A stretch of 64,000 bases of DNA from Acanthopleura granulata (GCA_016165875.1 JABBOT010000011.1:9411723-9475722); one strand, 5' to 3'; numbered from the stretch's first letter, positions 36,118-49,859 are shown. Numbers and translations: made by a program. The notes: a model not told the origin generated them from the letters alone.

Positions 36118-39100
36118 CTATAATATATGTACATGTGTCAAATAAAAAAAAAGGCTAATACAATACAACAATATGACAATAATAAATTATGTAATTATTA
36201 AAAAAAAATAATAATCACCTGTAAATGAGAAGACATTATTCCATGCCATCGTTGTTGCTGTTGTGGTTCGGGATGGAAGATGAACGAGTGCAAATACAAC
36301 TGGTGATAAACTCCTGGAAACGTATTATAATGTGTTACTATGGTTACGTGTATATACACTCACATGTATATAGAAAAAGACGAAAATATATATGGATGTA
36401 CATATGCATATATAAAAAAATCTATATAAATATATGTGTATGAGTGTACGTAGCAAAGACAAACATTCTTACCATTCGTTCAAATAGGAGGACAAAACAA
36501 AAGTCTCTACGATAGGCCTGTAGACACTTGTGATGTTGTTTATTGTGCTAAGTGTAGAGGCCAAGTATATGTGTGGCTTGTGAAATCAACGTCAGGCGGA
36601 TAATCCAAGATGATTTCATGCGTTTCTGTAAATAGCCAACATTTTATTTTGTCTCAGGGCTCGGAGAGAAAAAAAAAATTCGTCCGGAGAAGCAGTGGCT
36701 AGCCTGCGGTTTCCATGGTAACTTCAGTCTACTGCAGCTCTTTGTGTTGGAATAATTCTTCCATGCGTTTCTCAAAGTTCACTGGAATGGCTTCTCAACA
36801 CATCGGTGGAGGAAGAACAAATGGAATTCACATGCTTCCGAGCGATCTCTCTCTGTCTTTTTGTATGCTGTTCTCACCTTTGAAATGAAACCTACCATGT
36901 GGATTTCATGGAAGTGTCATGATTCAGATTGCTTGTTTCAGTGTTTTCCAAGGAAACCTGGACAGAATAACGGAATCATGGATCGAATCATGGATCAAAT
37001 CATGGAATCAGTGGTGATATCACCCAGGCTGCTGGGGCACAGTGGCATGTATATGTACAAGTATTCAAGGAGCTTTGTGTGGTTGTGTAAAGTAGGCCTT
37101 CAGTGTTCCGGAATGCAAATGTGAAGTGCAGAAAGATTTCAGTGGAAGATACAGAAGTGTGTTGAATAATCAGTGTCCAGGATTAAAGCAAGATGGGAAG
37201 TTTCCAGGCACAGGCATTCAAGTCACCTGTGCCTAAGCTCGACGAAAAATCATCATTACCTTGTGTATGCGACTTTGAACGTGACACGTGCCAACCACCC
37301 ACCATTTTGGGGCCCCGAGGTTCTTCCTCCAGTCTCCAAGAGCAAATAATCCGCACATCTGTACATTTTCACAGGCTAATAGCCTGGCTACACCTGTAGG
37401 TTTGCATTTCAATCACACATCACATCAAAGAGCCTCAGGTGTAAATTATATCCAGAGATCAAACTTCCAGGATAGTTTCCAGCTCGAGTTTTCATACTGT
37501 CCCCAAATCCTCCCCACCCCCTTCCCCAGTCCTCCCTGGGCTTTTGTTGTGGAAGGGCTCCAATGTTCTTACCAGATCTAGATGCATCTCTGGGAACGAG
37601 GATTTTAGTGTTAAGAGGCTAACCCATGAGATAATTAAAGGATACAGTTATATCAGATGCATCTATAAACATACATTACTTTTTATTGTATGTTTCACTC
37701 GGCAGTGGTAAGGCCTGCTTAACTGTGATTCTGTCACATGTTTTTTTTTCTCTTTTTTTTTTTAAATTGAATTTCTTATGCTCAGATAGTAAGGCATGTA
37801 TGGCAGCACACTGGACAGTTTTAGGAAAAATACATGTTCAAATTATCACAGGTCATGACCAGCATTGTCATGGGTAATTTCGTACACATATTTATTAATT
37901 ACAGAAGTATTATAATACAATTGACCATATTTATCTTGACAAAAAAAATAAATATATAGACCAGAGCATTACATATTAAAACTTAATGCACACTTCTTTT
38001 AATATCTTCTTTTAATAAAGGACCAAAGAATAGCAAGCATAGTGTACACATCTCACTCTGTTCTTCTTTATAGGCACAAAAGTATAAACAGACATAATGC
38101 ACACTTTCATGTCTGTTCATGAACTTCAGATCTAGGAAGCAAACTGTTCTTTTGACTGTCTCAACAGATCTACTTCTGGACATGTTCTGTAAAAGTGTTC
38201 GTTGATTGGCATATGTTTGCATGGTAGTTACCATCGACTTAATAGTCTACAGAGCTTTGGGCACCATTCTATTGGGACTAAATGGACAAACAGCTTTCTG
38301 CTTATACCAGCTGTTATGTGTGATACCGGTGGCTAGTCCAGTCACAAGAGGGATCCTGTTTTGGTCACATACATATGATTAGTCAATCCATAAAGACATA
38401 AGGCTGAGTGTATTACAATGGCAAGTACCTTGTACCAGTATTTGTACCTTTGACAGAATGCTTGACTTGTTCATTGGCTCTGTGACCTCTTGGGCGTGAG
38501 AATTCGCAAGCAAATTTCAGTGAATAATCCATCATTCCACATCCATGTATGTGTGATTTTGGACAGGAGACTCACGAAATATTTGTGGAGTCTTTACCTG
38601 TAGGGAGTGCCTTTTGTTCCTCCTAAATCCAGCTTAGATCTCTTGTGTCAGTCTGTTATAAGGTACTGGAGTTCATGACCATTTCTAATAGACTCAGATC
38701 TTAGGTAATTTAAGTGATGACAGAGAGCAAACCTTTTCGTACCGGTATTTCAGGAATCCTGCATCACTCGAAATGGCATATAAAGATAGGTCATGATGCA
38801 TACTTTCTGTAATGGAAACTTTTTAAAAGTAACTATTAGAAGAATGGGTGAAAATATTTTAATCACATAGAACACATGCTTTACAAAGTAAAAAGATACA
38901 CCACCTTGAATTTTTTTTTTATCTTTATGTCTTTACTTTCAAGAAATATTCTTATATTTCTATTACTATCTTTAAGGCAGAATTCAGATAGTTTTCAATG
39001 ACAACATTTTAAAATGGTCGAAGATTTAAGCTGTAGCAATTGCAATGAAAGAGGATAGTCAATGCATATCTGTGATTCAATTTAATGCTACATCAGTTTT

Positions 39101-40892
39101 ACTGCGTAAAGCTCATTAGCGGGAGCAACAATATTTGAAAGGGTCGAATTGATGTAAGCATGGCGGGGGAGTTGCAGTATTAAATGCTTGTAAAGTGTGA
39201 TGTACTTTATAGCAAAATCGTTTGCTGTATTTACATACAATAAAAGCCACTTCAAATCTTCAGCATTGTGACGGTGTGAGGCAAGTAGGTTTTGCTCTCA
39301 GTACCTCTGTTTCTTATTCTCTCAAGTTTTGTACACTACAGAACGAAGATCTCATTATGTATACAAACTGCTGTTCCAAAAAACTACAATGGCAAGCATA
39401 AGCTAAACTGATGATAACTACAAGGACAACATACATGTACATGCAGATCTTGAACAAGGCCTGGAGCCACGTTTTGGTTTACACATTGTGGTGGTCTTAA
39501 CAAGGCTGAATACTAGATATAGCTAGAATTGAAAAGTATTATTACAAGAAGAGACATGAGTGTTGAAACAGAATGAGTTAATTATGCTCTATATGTAGCC
39601 AGGAGCCTTATAACCTGGTGAGAATTATCTCGTCAGACTGTGGATATTTTAGCCGCATTATTGCTCTTTGGGAAGGAAACAGTAATCCAGGATATCTCTG
39701 GCTGGCCCAGGTTTCCTGTTATATCCTTTGCCCGTTTCTGAAGGAAACTTAATGGTGTCCCTCTGTGTTCGGTATCAAGAGATGCTTTGAAGGAGAAATA
39801 GCTAGATTGAATGGTATTTAATATATGAAGAAATATTTATCTCTCAGACAGTTCAAGGTGGTACAAGTAATTAGAAAGCAAACAGTGAAAGTGTGGCTGT
39901 GTACATGTGCAGTGCTTGAAGTATTAATTACAATTTGTTTAATAAATATTCTTGAATGATGTCTCAATATACTCAGTGTCTCAATGTCTCTAGACACAAT
40001 TTCGAATTTCTTTAAAATGTGTTACTGGTTGCATGTTTTTTTTTGTTTTTTTTTATCACTGTGTCCAGTAGTTACCTGTTTTTGTCATGTGTCAGTGCAA
40101 ACTGCCAAGCCATTGTTGAACATATATTGATTTTCACATGATAAAAGTTAATTCAATGACAACCTGATGCCTCATGGCAATGACATAATAGCAGCTGATT
40201 AAAAACACTCTTAACATCCAAATTTGTCCATGAAAAGGGTAAATGAGAATAAAAAGGAAAGTAATGATTTGTGGTCATTTCCCATCATGATCAGTGTTGC
40301 ATGCATCCAAACTGATGTAGGCCTTGATCATTCATTGTCGAGTTGCCGAAAGGTGGTGATAGTGTACCACAAAGGGAGGCTACTCTTGACGTACAGAGCA
40401 TGTGCATACATGTAATTGTGACGTAAAGCTGTTGGCCTCTGCTATGGCATTATTGATGCAAAGCCTTCATAATATAAAAATATGTAAACGGCTCTCTGAT
40501 GCTAAAAATTGGCATTAAGGTATGTAGCATATCTTTCATGTTTGCTGCAATTCGCTGCCTGTAGCTGCTGTGTATGTTGGCCAGAGAATGTGGCAAGGTA
40601 GATTCAATACAACCAACAAGGCCTAGTGGGTGAAGAAACTCACAGGAACAATACGTGAAAACAAAAACTTCGGGGATGAAGTCGTTAGCCTACATAACTA
40701 AGCATTCAGAAAATGTTTTACCAATCTGGAATGACAACATAAAAGCCCTGTCCAACAGGATTATTTTAGCATTGAGCTCTGACGATACTGTTAAATCTGT
40801 ATGTGCACAATGCTCGGTGAATGTTCGACACCCGGCTTCTTAATTACAGTGATACATTTGTAACATTGGACTTCTGGGTTCTGGAAATCTGG
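36118..40892. other. No gene seen
   Basis: AT-rich sequence follows the NALF-like stop. It could be 3' UTR or intergenic. Poly-T runs at 37741 and 40040 and AT runs at 36340-36440 are the only structure. Open frames here lack codon or motif support. Confidence 0.5.
36968..37012. repeat. Short 15-bp triplication
   Basis: Three successive variants of GAATCATGGATC. It is of local interest only. Confidence 0.6.
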
Positions 40893-41150
40893 AATATGGC
40901 TTTGTCAATGCCGTTTCACGAGCGTTACTGTTGCACAGGAGCACAATCATGGCCAGAATATGGCTTTGTCAATGCCGTTTCACGAGCGTTACTGTTGCAC
41001 AGGAGCACAATCATGGCCAGAATATGGCTTTGTCAATGCCGTTTCACGAGCGTTACTGTTGCACAGGAGCACAATCATGGCCAGAATATGGCTTTGTCAA
41101 TGCCATTTCACGAGCGTTACTGTTGCACAGGAGCACAATCATGGCCAGTT
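40893..41150. repeat. 64-bp tandem repeat, four nearly identical copies
   Basis: Units contain CACGAGCGTTACTGTTGCAC and ATCATGGCCAGAATATGGCT. The copies differ by single bases, so the expansion is young. Frames crossing it shift one base per unit. Confidence 0.93.
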
Positions 41151-42538
41151 GTCTTCTAGCTAGTGTTGTTATATATTTTACCATTCCAGCTGCAGAAGAA
41201 CTGAGGCACTGGTTGTCAGTCACTCGAGATTTTCGTTGACGGTGGACTAAGGGATCTAAGGTTACAATCAATATTCATATATGCATGACCAGTTTTCTAT
41301 CAGGAATGACTTGTTTTCTGTGTATAGAAATCATTTTGCATGAAGCATTCACTTTCAGTAGTCAGAGAAATCTTTGTGCCAGATACAAATCCATGATGAA
41401 CCGAGTTGAAAATCACCAGCACAGCGCTTTATTTTCATCATTTTTACCTGAATCTAAATGGATTCCAGCAGATTATCTTTGCCAGAATCCACGGGAATCT
41501 TGTACAAATGTAGTAGATTAAAAATTGAACCAAGTAAAGATTTGAAAACATATAAAAAGCAAACACATTTTGGGGATTCATGCTCATAACTTTAAATGTC
41601 TGAAACAATCCATTTTTTGTTGTATAACAGTGAACTTGAATGTAACTTTTTAATACAAGAATCCAACCAAATTCCTGTAGACTTTATTTATGAGAGGCCT
41701 GGCGAGAATCTGATTCCTGGATTCACGGATTCCTGTTGAAAGTAAAGCGCTGGAGTACTAGATAAACATACATGATTTGCAGAATTCAAATGTGAAAGTT
41801 GCGCAACTTTTTCCAGTACAACTTGAAAATATGTTTTATGTGTTCATATCAGAGTTTCTACAACCAAATTTCCATCAGCTGCTAATGTGTTTACACTAGT
41901 TGCAATCGGATCGACACATCCGTGTCTTAAAAAAAATGCATGTGTTAACATCAGGGCAAATTTTTGTGTTAAATGAATGGAATGTCTTCCACCAGCATTT
42001 TCCATGCTACAGATTTCTCAGAGGAGAAATGATTATATAATTATCAACTTCAGCTGGGCAATCTGGAGCACTTCATATAAACTGGGCCAATTATAATGAA
42101 CAGTGATTAACATATTTGACATTAAATAATGTATTTAAATACATGTGGAAGTTCAGCTAACAGTTCACATGTGAAGTGTAAAAAGTAACTCCCCCATTAG
42201 AGAGCAAACCAGATAGTAATTGCTGCTTACATTATTGGATTTCTGATATAAGAACGAAAATGTCTGACTCATTGTGGGGGATTGTGGGTCAGTGTTTTGC
42301 TTAAAAGTAAGTTTCTTTGAAGCAACAACTTTGAAATCTTGAAATTTCCTATTTCATACATGCAAATACTGTACTTGAGTATTGAGTTCTTAGTGGCAAG
42401 ATGGCTTTTTTCCCTATAATTTTTTTTCTCTCCATCAGCAGGACATGTCCTCCCTGGTAAAAGCAGAGACAGTTTTTAGAAATACTTGAAAAGCCAGTAT
42501 GAACATTTGCTTTATTTTTCTCCCAAAGTTTCAGTGGC

Positions 42539-42775
42539 CTGTCTTACAAAGCTGGAGTAGCTTACGTCAAACGTAGACGTTTATGTCTGCTTTAGAAGGT
42601 ACTTCGGTCAGCTCCTAGTAGCGTCTTACTAAAGTTGTCGCAATGCTTAAAGTGTGTCTACGAAACACCACAAGCGCCGCCATATTTAGTATGCTTATAA
42701 AATTTGCCCGAAGGTAGCTGTAAATTTGCACCAAACTTTACATCAAGTCGCAGCTACTCCAACTTTGTAAGACAG
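42539..42775. mobile_element. Foldback MITE-like element, family B
   Basis: The ends CTGTCTTACAAAGCTGGAG and the inverted CTGTCTTACAAAGTTGGAG (right end, read on the - strand) differ at one position, and similarity continues to about 26 bp. The 237-bp element has no coding capacity. TCAGT occurs near both borders but a clean duplication could not be fixed. Confidence 0.75.
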
Positions 42776-45008
42776 TCAGTTTTTCCTGCCACACACGTCA
42801 GACAGGCTTACACCCAGTCACAGGCTTACTTGAGCTTTGTCCTGTTAAGCCCCTTGCAGCTTTGTAGTATGCCTACTTAACCATTTTAAATGAGCTTAAA
42901 TGAGTATAAACAGCTTGAAAAGACAACAGTTTAAGGTTATTATCAATATGAGTCCAAAGACTCCTGGATGAAAAACTTCTTTTTTTTTTACTTCAAACAC
43001 TTGATGTGGTGTGCTGTCTCTGATACCATATTAATGTCCATTATACCTTTTTTTAAACAAATTCAAGTGTGTAAGGTAAGTTTGACCTGATATATATGCA
43101 ATTACTCAGCTAAGTAACAAAAAATCCCCCAATCTGTCTCCCCCCTCCCCCCCTCCACACATATACTCACACACTAAGACAAAAACATTGGCGCCTACCT
43201 AGCAAGAAAATAAACATACGTGTACAAATATTTATATTAGCGAGATATTTGTAATAAGAATTGCCATTCGTCAGCACTTGTTATATCTGCACTTCGGGGG
43301 TAAGAACCTTAAAGAGAAGAGAACAAATTTTTTTTTATAAAATGAAGAAATTAAGAAGCCACCATTTGTCGCACATTAAACCCTTGGACAGCGGCGCGTG
43401 TTGCTTTTTCTTATTGTCAATTTTAGACGCAGTCCACAGTGGTAAAGTTTCGGGACATTGTGCCGGCCCATTTTTGCTGCAATTTTTTTATTTCAAAATG
43501 ACAAAGACTAAGTTTGTTCCCAGGAGGAATTTGATATGGAAAAGCAGACTTGAGTTTCATAAAAAAGTTGTAGTTGTTCACATGTTTTTCTTGCGTATTT
43601 GAAAACCTTTTTTGTAAAGAATTAAACCTGAATGGTTTGCCTTCTCTTGTACATAATGGTAATATTAAGCCTGCTCTTGGCAGATAACAAATTGGTAACC
43701 TCAGAAAATGGACCAATCATGATTAGGCATTAACATTGTCCAATGAGGTGTCTCTGAGTTTGAATCAGAACCTCATTATGGAAGAAGATGGAGAAATAGG
43801 AACAGATTATCAATATAACAGCGTTTATTAGATCCATTTTTAAATGGGGTGTACCCTGGATAAAAGCATGTCATGGGTGTGGAACAGCTCTGTAAAATAG
43901 AGGTAAATATTCACATTGCTATTAAAACTTCACCAACAGTTGAGTATATGGCTTTCTTTTTGATGTCCACCTGTCTTTTAGGATTGCATTTGGAGAGGTG
44001 TTGACATGATACGGTGTCTTATCAGATCCCTGTAGGGAAATTTGTTTAAAAACTAACAACAGTGTGTTAAATTTCATGATTATCTTATTTAAGAATGTCC
44101 TCAAAACTTCAGTAATTGGAAGCCATTGTTGTTCCTTACTCTTGAACTCTTCAAATGTTTGACAGGTTGAAGGACAGAACTTTCTCCGACAATCCACCGT
44201 AAATTCAGCTTACAACATTTTGAGAGATTAATGTCGTTGAATATACATGTACTTATGCTTCTCTGTAAACACCTCCAGCTTTCGACACTTTGAAATCATT
44301 TTTGAAGCCAAGTTCAACTTCCAAATTCTTCAAACATTTGGCTAAGTTTCAGAGGCCCTTTCTCTCTCAACTTAGCTGCATCTGTTTCATGCATTCCTCG
44401 TAAATTCCTCTGGCCACGTAAATTTTAATGATGCAAAACTTTCGTGGGATGAAATTCCTCTATTATGTCTGGCCCAAGCAAAATGGCTAAGAAACAGAAA
44501 GAGAATGATAGATATTAGAGCTACATATTGCTGATGGAAAGGTTTGGCTGATACTTTTGGCCAGTTAACTATATAGTGTTTTGAACACTCAGTAGTACAT
44601 GTACACTAGAACACAAGTTAGAGCTTTTCATTGTCCTGATTGACATTCTACCATGGTAATACACATGTCCATGAGCTAACCATCCAGTATAAGCCTGTAT
44701 GTGTATTTTACATACATGAAATGGTTGGATTCGTTTAACTCGTAATAAGTGCATGATTATATTTAAATGTGATATCGTTTTTGATATGGTCTTTGTTGAG
44801 TTAACTTTACATGATACAAGGCTGCCATATGGACTAATGCTGAGCTGAGTGTACACCTAGAGAGATTCCATGTACAAGAGACTCCATCTGACCAGAACTT
44901 CATCAGAGATTGTACAGTGTATAAAGGGTCATGGACTGCAATCTTAACTTTTGAATCAAGAAACAGGACGGTCAGATTATTGTCTTGAAATCAACATTTT
45001 CTGTTTGG

Positions 45009-45032
45009 TTTTTTTTTTTTTTTTTTTTTTTT
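45009..45032. repeat. Poly-T run
   Basis: A run of about 24 T residues on the + strand. No retroposed body is recognised beside it. Confidence 0.85.
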
Positions 45033-45344
45033 CAGTTACATGGTAGACTCTGCATGTTCTGGCTCAGTTGTCACATGTCCAGTTATTTAAAGACTGTTAC
45101 ATGTTTAATTACCAATACAGTTGATAAAGATGACATCTGCTGTCCTATATAGAGTTGATATTTGACAGAATTGTTATTTGGGATTCCGTTCATGTTTACT
45201 CTGGGAATACCACAGATTTTTGCGTTGTTGTTGGTCTAAGGGAGCAGCGTCATTTCTGATCAGAGGAGAATTTCATGTTTCTACCGAAATTTCCAGCAAT
45301 TATGAGCTACATCTGTGCAGTAGCCTACCACGTCTGTATTTGTA

Positions 45345-45425
45345 GAAGGCCAGGTAGCTAAGTGGTCTAAAGTCAGTGGCTTAGCTGTTATAAGACAGGT
45401 TCTAGTCTTACGCGAAGCTGGCTGT
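45345..45425 (+). mobile_element. Possible worn tRNA-derived SINE head
   Basis: GGTAGCTAAGTGGTCTAAAG resembles an A-box region and CAGGTTCTAGTCTTACG a B box about 45 bp on. The segment does not fold convincingly as a tRNA and has no CCT-type terminator, so a SINE remnant is more likely than a tRNA gene. Confidence 0.35.
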
Positions 45426-46197
45426 TCCATCAAATATGCGCGTACCCGATGCAGCTTGTTGTCATTAAAATGGGCCAGATAGCAGGAAACAATAAGGAAT
45501 TTGAGAAAAAAAAAAAAACCATATCCCAGTAGTGTGGGGTGGGGGAGGGAGGTTGAGACTCAGGGACCACTTTTTTTTTTTGGCATAACTTTTCTGGTAA
45601 ATGACGTTAGCTTTTGACACTGTAACCTGGACACGGTCTTTTACGTAAAAAAATACGAGAAATATGACCCTAGATCTGGTTTTATGGCAGAACTGTTACT
45701 TCTGATCAGCTGCATGATGCGGAGGTTCAAAATTTGAAATGGCTTCATGACTTTTTTTCTTCCTGCTGAATCTGTGCTGTACCCAGAAAGTTCTGAATTC
45801 CAAATTAAAGAATCTCAGCAATCTGAAGTACTGTAATCTCTCGACCTTTTTGCATGTTTGCGAAGTGTTCAGGCATATTCTGAGGGCATTATTCTTCCAA
45901 GTCATTGGCCAACCCAACCGTTGTAATTTAATTGTCTGTGAAATCAAATTCTTAAAGCACACAGTTCACTCTGAAAGGTGCTCTTTCATATGGGAAAAGG
46001 TTAATTAATTTGGGTAGGTCAGTTTTCAAGCTCAGGTTAGTTTAAGGCCTTGAAACAGATTGCTTTTTAATATTTGATGATGATAGTCAATACTTTGTCA
46101 TGAGCAAAAGTCTGTCACACTTTGTTAATACATGTATAAGGAATGTATGATTTGTTCTCCGTGAATGATAAGTATTATAATGTGGTGTTGGTGTTAA

Positions 46198-46362
46198 AAT
46201 AAGACTTTGTTTGGATATGCCTTCCTGCTCTGCACAGACAACGCCTGGGCAGGCTTGGAAACACAGAGGCTTAAAACTGAAATAAGACTTAGTTTGGATA
46301 TGCCTTCCTGCTCTGCGCAGACAACACCTGGGCAGACTTGGAAACGCAGCGACTTAAAACTG
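46198..46362. repeat. 83-bp tandem duplication
   Basis: Two copies of a unit beginning AATAAGACTT and containing ATGCCTTCCTGCTCTGC, about 90% alike by eye. Confidence 0.9.
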
Positions 46363-47330
46363 AAGTTTCAACATAGTCTGTGAACAGTTATGTGGACTAC
46401 TTCACGAGTGTTGAAAGGCGATACATATTTCAACACAGACACTGTGGCACTCGACACGATCAACAGAAATGTGACGAGTGAGATTTGAGTGTGGCACAGA
46501 CTGCATGGCGGGATTCTCGAACTCGATCTTCTGGCATTTCCATTCAGTTCCTCTGTGCTTCTTTCTGTGGGGCTTTGTGACTTCTTGCTTGTATCGGTAT
46601 ATAATCTAAATATGAAGTGTTCATCTAAATGATGTGTCTCGACGGGACAAGCCCATATGTACCGGATCGGTACCAGACTGGTACCTTGCCGAGTGCGTTC
46701 TCCAGTTTGTCCATTCATGTATATTCATGTATTATGGAGGTGTGGCCAGCAAGGCTGTGAAATATGCCACTTTATTGGAGACGATTTACTATGTTAATAA
46801 ACATGGCTGCTGGGTCGGTCATATACGTGATATAACGGGTCATTATACTTTCTCCGGAGGTGGAAAACTAAGACAGTTCTGTTCTGGTTTTCGGAACTGA
46901 CGATGAATATGCGTTACGTCCCCTGATACAAAAGAAAAACTGACATTGGTGTATGTTGGGTGTGTTAATTGGTCCGAAACAAAGTTATTATCTTAGTCTC
47001 CAATGATAATGGAGGGAAAAAGTCCATTGTTAACTTAATAGTGTGTTACGTAGAAAACAAAAAATTGTTGCGTTGTATATGGTACCAAACTCACGCTTGG
47101 TATTCTACCCTGATCATTTTTTTATCAATGTCCATGAGATAGAGAGAGGAAAGAAAGAAATTAATGTATTATGATCATTGTGTAAATACTCTAGGCGAAC
47201 AATAAGAAATTGTTGTTCCAAGATTAATGTACGGTTTAATATAAAGATAATAAACTGTTGGAAATGTATAATTAATGAATTGACTCATTTCTGTATCTTT
47301 CTGTATGTGTTTCAGAGTAATAGGTTTATT

Positions 47331-47394
47331 TGTTTCATTAAATTGGACAGTGTTTCATTAAATTGGACAGTGTTTCATTAAATTGGACAGTGTT
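47331..47394. repeat. 20-bp triplication
   Basis: The unit GTTTCATTAAATTGGACAGT is present three times, almost without change. Confidence 0.9.
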
Positions 47395-48515
47395 TATTAC
47401 TGTACTCCAGTCTAAACTTAGAGGCAAATCTACGCGAAGAAGTTGGTTACGATTGGCTGTACTCAAGAGTATTTCACTTGAGCATATATATTGGCCGTTG
47501 ATATTAAAGACGAGGAAGCTGAAGTGACTAGAGTAAAACACTGATCTTCACAGTAAGCCCTGCAGCAGTGGTTCAGTGGAAGGCGGTCATCATCTGTAAA
47601 AGATCTGTATGAAGCTGGGATTCACATGTTAAAAAATGGAAACCGACATGATTGACTCACCTGTCTATGGTACCTGGCTTCCAGTACCACACCTTGTATT
47701 AGAAAAGTCTGCATAGGAATAGGCCCTTCCATCGCCTTCCATAGGGAAGCAATGGAGACGTAACGACTGTATTTCCCCAAGAAATTTAGCAGTTTACAAA
47801 CGACACATTTTCCTTGATTCAGATCGATTCATCCACCTCTAAGGGCTAGTTCAGAGTATTTTGTTACGTTTGATTAATTTCTTAAAAGCTTATGTGTTGG
47901 AATCAAAAATATCATTTTGCCCTTGTGTGCATCCTAATATGCATTTCTACATGCGAAACTTTAAGTGAAATAGAGTATGTCAAATCTGGCTTCTTTACAG
48001 GTGTGTGTAGTTCTTTCCTGAATGTCGTAGAAGGTTTAGTCCATTACCTGGCAACATGTTGTGGTATTCTGGCCTTAGGATCACGAAGCTGTCTTGAAGA
48101 CTTGAAGTCAGACTGAGTGTTGACTTGCGGTATTACATGTACTTCAGGATTTAGATTGCGACTTAAGTAAGAACTTTCGTATTTGTCATGAAGATCTAAA
48201 ATAAAAGTGAATAATGTTTTTGGCACAGTAAACTGTTTCGAAGTCTAGGACAAAATGTCAGACAGCTGTGTGATCATGGGGCCTGACTGCCAGGACTGAT
48301 CATTGAAAGAGTTCTCGCGTGAAACAGCAAGTCGATCAATCAGTTGATTGATTGATTTATTTGATCACAGATTACTGCCATAATGAAGGACTTCTACACA
48401 ACATTTAGTTTCATCAGAGCACCTGCGTCCCTAAGGTAAACCACTGCCATTGGCCTACCTTATGTTTGTCATACCTGAGAGCTTAAGACACAACTCAACC
48501 GTCTGCATGAAGTAA

Positions 48516-48688
48516 GTCCTGGGCCCACCTGCGTGAAAGAGGTCCTGGGCCCACCTGCGTGAAAGAGGTCCTGGGCCCACCTGCATGAAGCCCTCTTCGT
48601 AACTACCATGGCAACCTGAACTGAAGGCATTACGTCGCCATGGTAGTTACAAGCTCTTAGCGATATAAGGGCTTCGTGCAAGTGGGCC
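48516..48688. mobile_element. Foldback element, family C, with its end amplified in tandem
   Basis: The inverted arms are 48573-48615 (GGGCCCACCTGCATGAAGCC, then GTAACTACCATGGC) and 48634-48688. Immediately to the left, 48516-48590 repeats the outer arm sequence TCCTGGGCCCACCTGCGTGA three times with a 26-bp period. It is related to the element at 27593. Confidence 0.75.
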
Positions 48689-48970
48689 GTGGTCGCCAGT
48701 GACCAACTGACTTAACATGGTAAAACCGTAATACCTGGAGTACAGCCCGCAGTTGTGTGCTGTCATTATTTACCATAGACACATGCATAGCACCTGATGT
48801 AACTTACGAGTTGAGTTGTGTCTAATAACTAAGCTCCAGGCTGTACCAAGCATTACCAACCTTCTTACAGGCGAAGAGAGAACTTTTCCTACCGAAAGTG
48901 ATATGGGCTAATGTAGTCTCTTGCCTGCCTTTACAGTGGGTTTTGTGGGCAAACTGGCCATGTACATATA

Positions 48971-49018
48971 CCCTAAGTGACCTGAAATTTTGTCCATGAC
49001 TAAGTTGCTCATTTTGCA
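48971..49018 (-). mobile_element. Solitary arm of foldback family D
   Basis: CCCTAAGTGACCTGAAATTT and TGTCCATGAC match, in inverse orientation, the right arm of the element at 61512-61722. Confidence 0.5.
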
Positions 49019-49418
49019 GATTCTGACACTTCTATTTATATAAGACAGGTATTTAGAGGTTTGTGTGGGACAGGGCCATATGCTGCTTGAAAAAAAAATG
49101 TAAGTGTCAGCACCATAAATAATATTTTATGACATTTATCTACCTGTAAAAATGCATGTTTTGGCTGAAATAGTAGGTGATTTGGCACAGTACTCAATCA
49201 TGGATTGCCACAGAACAATGAGTAATTCCACCTGAAGCTGATTCACATTAATGCGGGAAAGGGTTCCTGGTTAACTTGGAGGAAAACCGTGGAGCTGCAA
49301 TGATAACAAGGTTGTACACCCCACCTCCAACAAACACTTTCTGCAGCCTACATGTCTGACAACTATTCTGCCCAGAAAACTGACGATGACAAAAGCTTTT
49401 TGGGAATCGGAAACAACC

Positions 49419-49424
49419 TTTATT
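49419..49424 (-). terminator. Candidate distal poly(A) signal of the tetraspanin gene
   Basis: TTTATT on the + strand reads AATAAA on the - strand. It coincides with the place where base composition switches strand bias, which is what makes it stand out from other AATAAA words in the interval. Confidence 0.35.
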
Positions 49425-49859
49425 GCACACAAGTGGAAAGAGGGCCACAACAATAAACACTATACAGGTCTGCCCACAAAGCAGTAACAGGGACCGACAT
49501 CAATATACGTTATCTGACAGAAAATCAGTGGCATACATCACGTATATACATCTATATATAGGGAAAGATTCACAAAACCATCCAGATACACTTCTGCCAA
49601 GGGAGGAAGATTTAACCATTGATCACATTTCACCACAACATAGTGGATAAGAAAGTTGATCTATTACAAAAGCTTATATCCACATACACCCCACTGTGAG
49701 TTTAAAACTGACAGTCCAATCTCTGGAAATGACCCTTCAATAAAGTGTAAATTAACTCATAAGGATGCGAAATTCCCAGGCAACACAACTACAGCTGGGT
49801 CTTCCTACAGCTGCTGTTCTAAAAGCCCTCCAAAAGGCATGTGAAAAAGTTAAGATACC

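Larger units (their letters stand above)
41151..49394. other. Intergenic stretch between the convergent genes
   Basis: Apart from the elements listed separately (42539, 45345, 46198, 47331, 48516, 48971) nothing coding is supported. A C-rich tract is at 43139-43157. Unique sequence of balanced composition is at 46370-46900 but has no exon. A tRNA-like scrap (GTGGTTCAGTGG...GGGATTCAC) may be at 47560-47640. Confidence 0.5.

Noticed and set aside
40821..41239. Frames of about 100 codons across 40821-41239
   Set aside because: They consist of frame-shifted translations of the 64-bp repeat.
43261..43716. Frames of 113 (+) and 97 (-) codons
   Set aside because: They overlap on opposite strands without recognisable motifs or splice borders. 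They are treated as chance.
45345..45425. Possible tRNA gene
   Set aside because: Box-like segments are present but acceptor and anticodon stems do not pair convincingly and no terminator follows. A SINE remnant is likelier.
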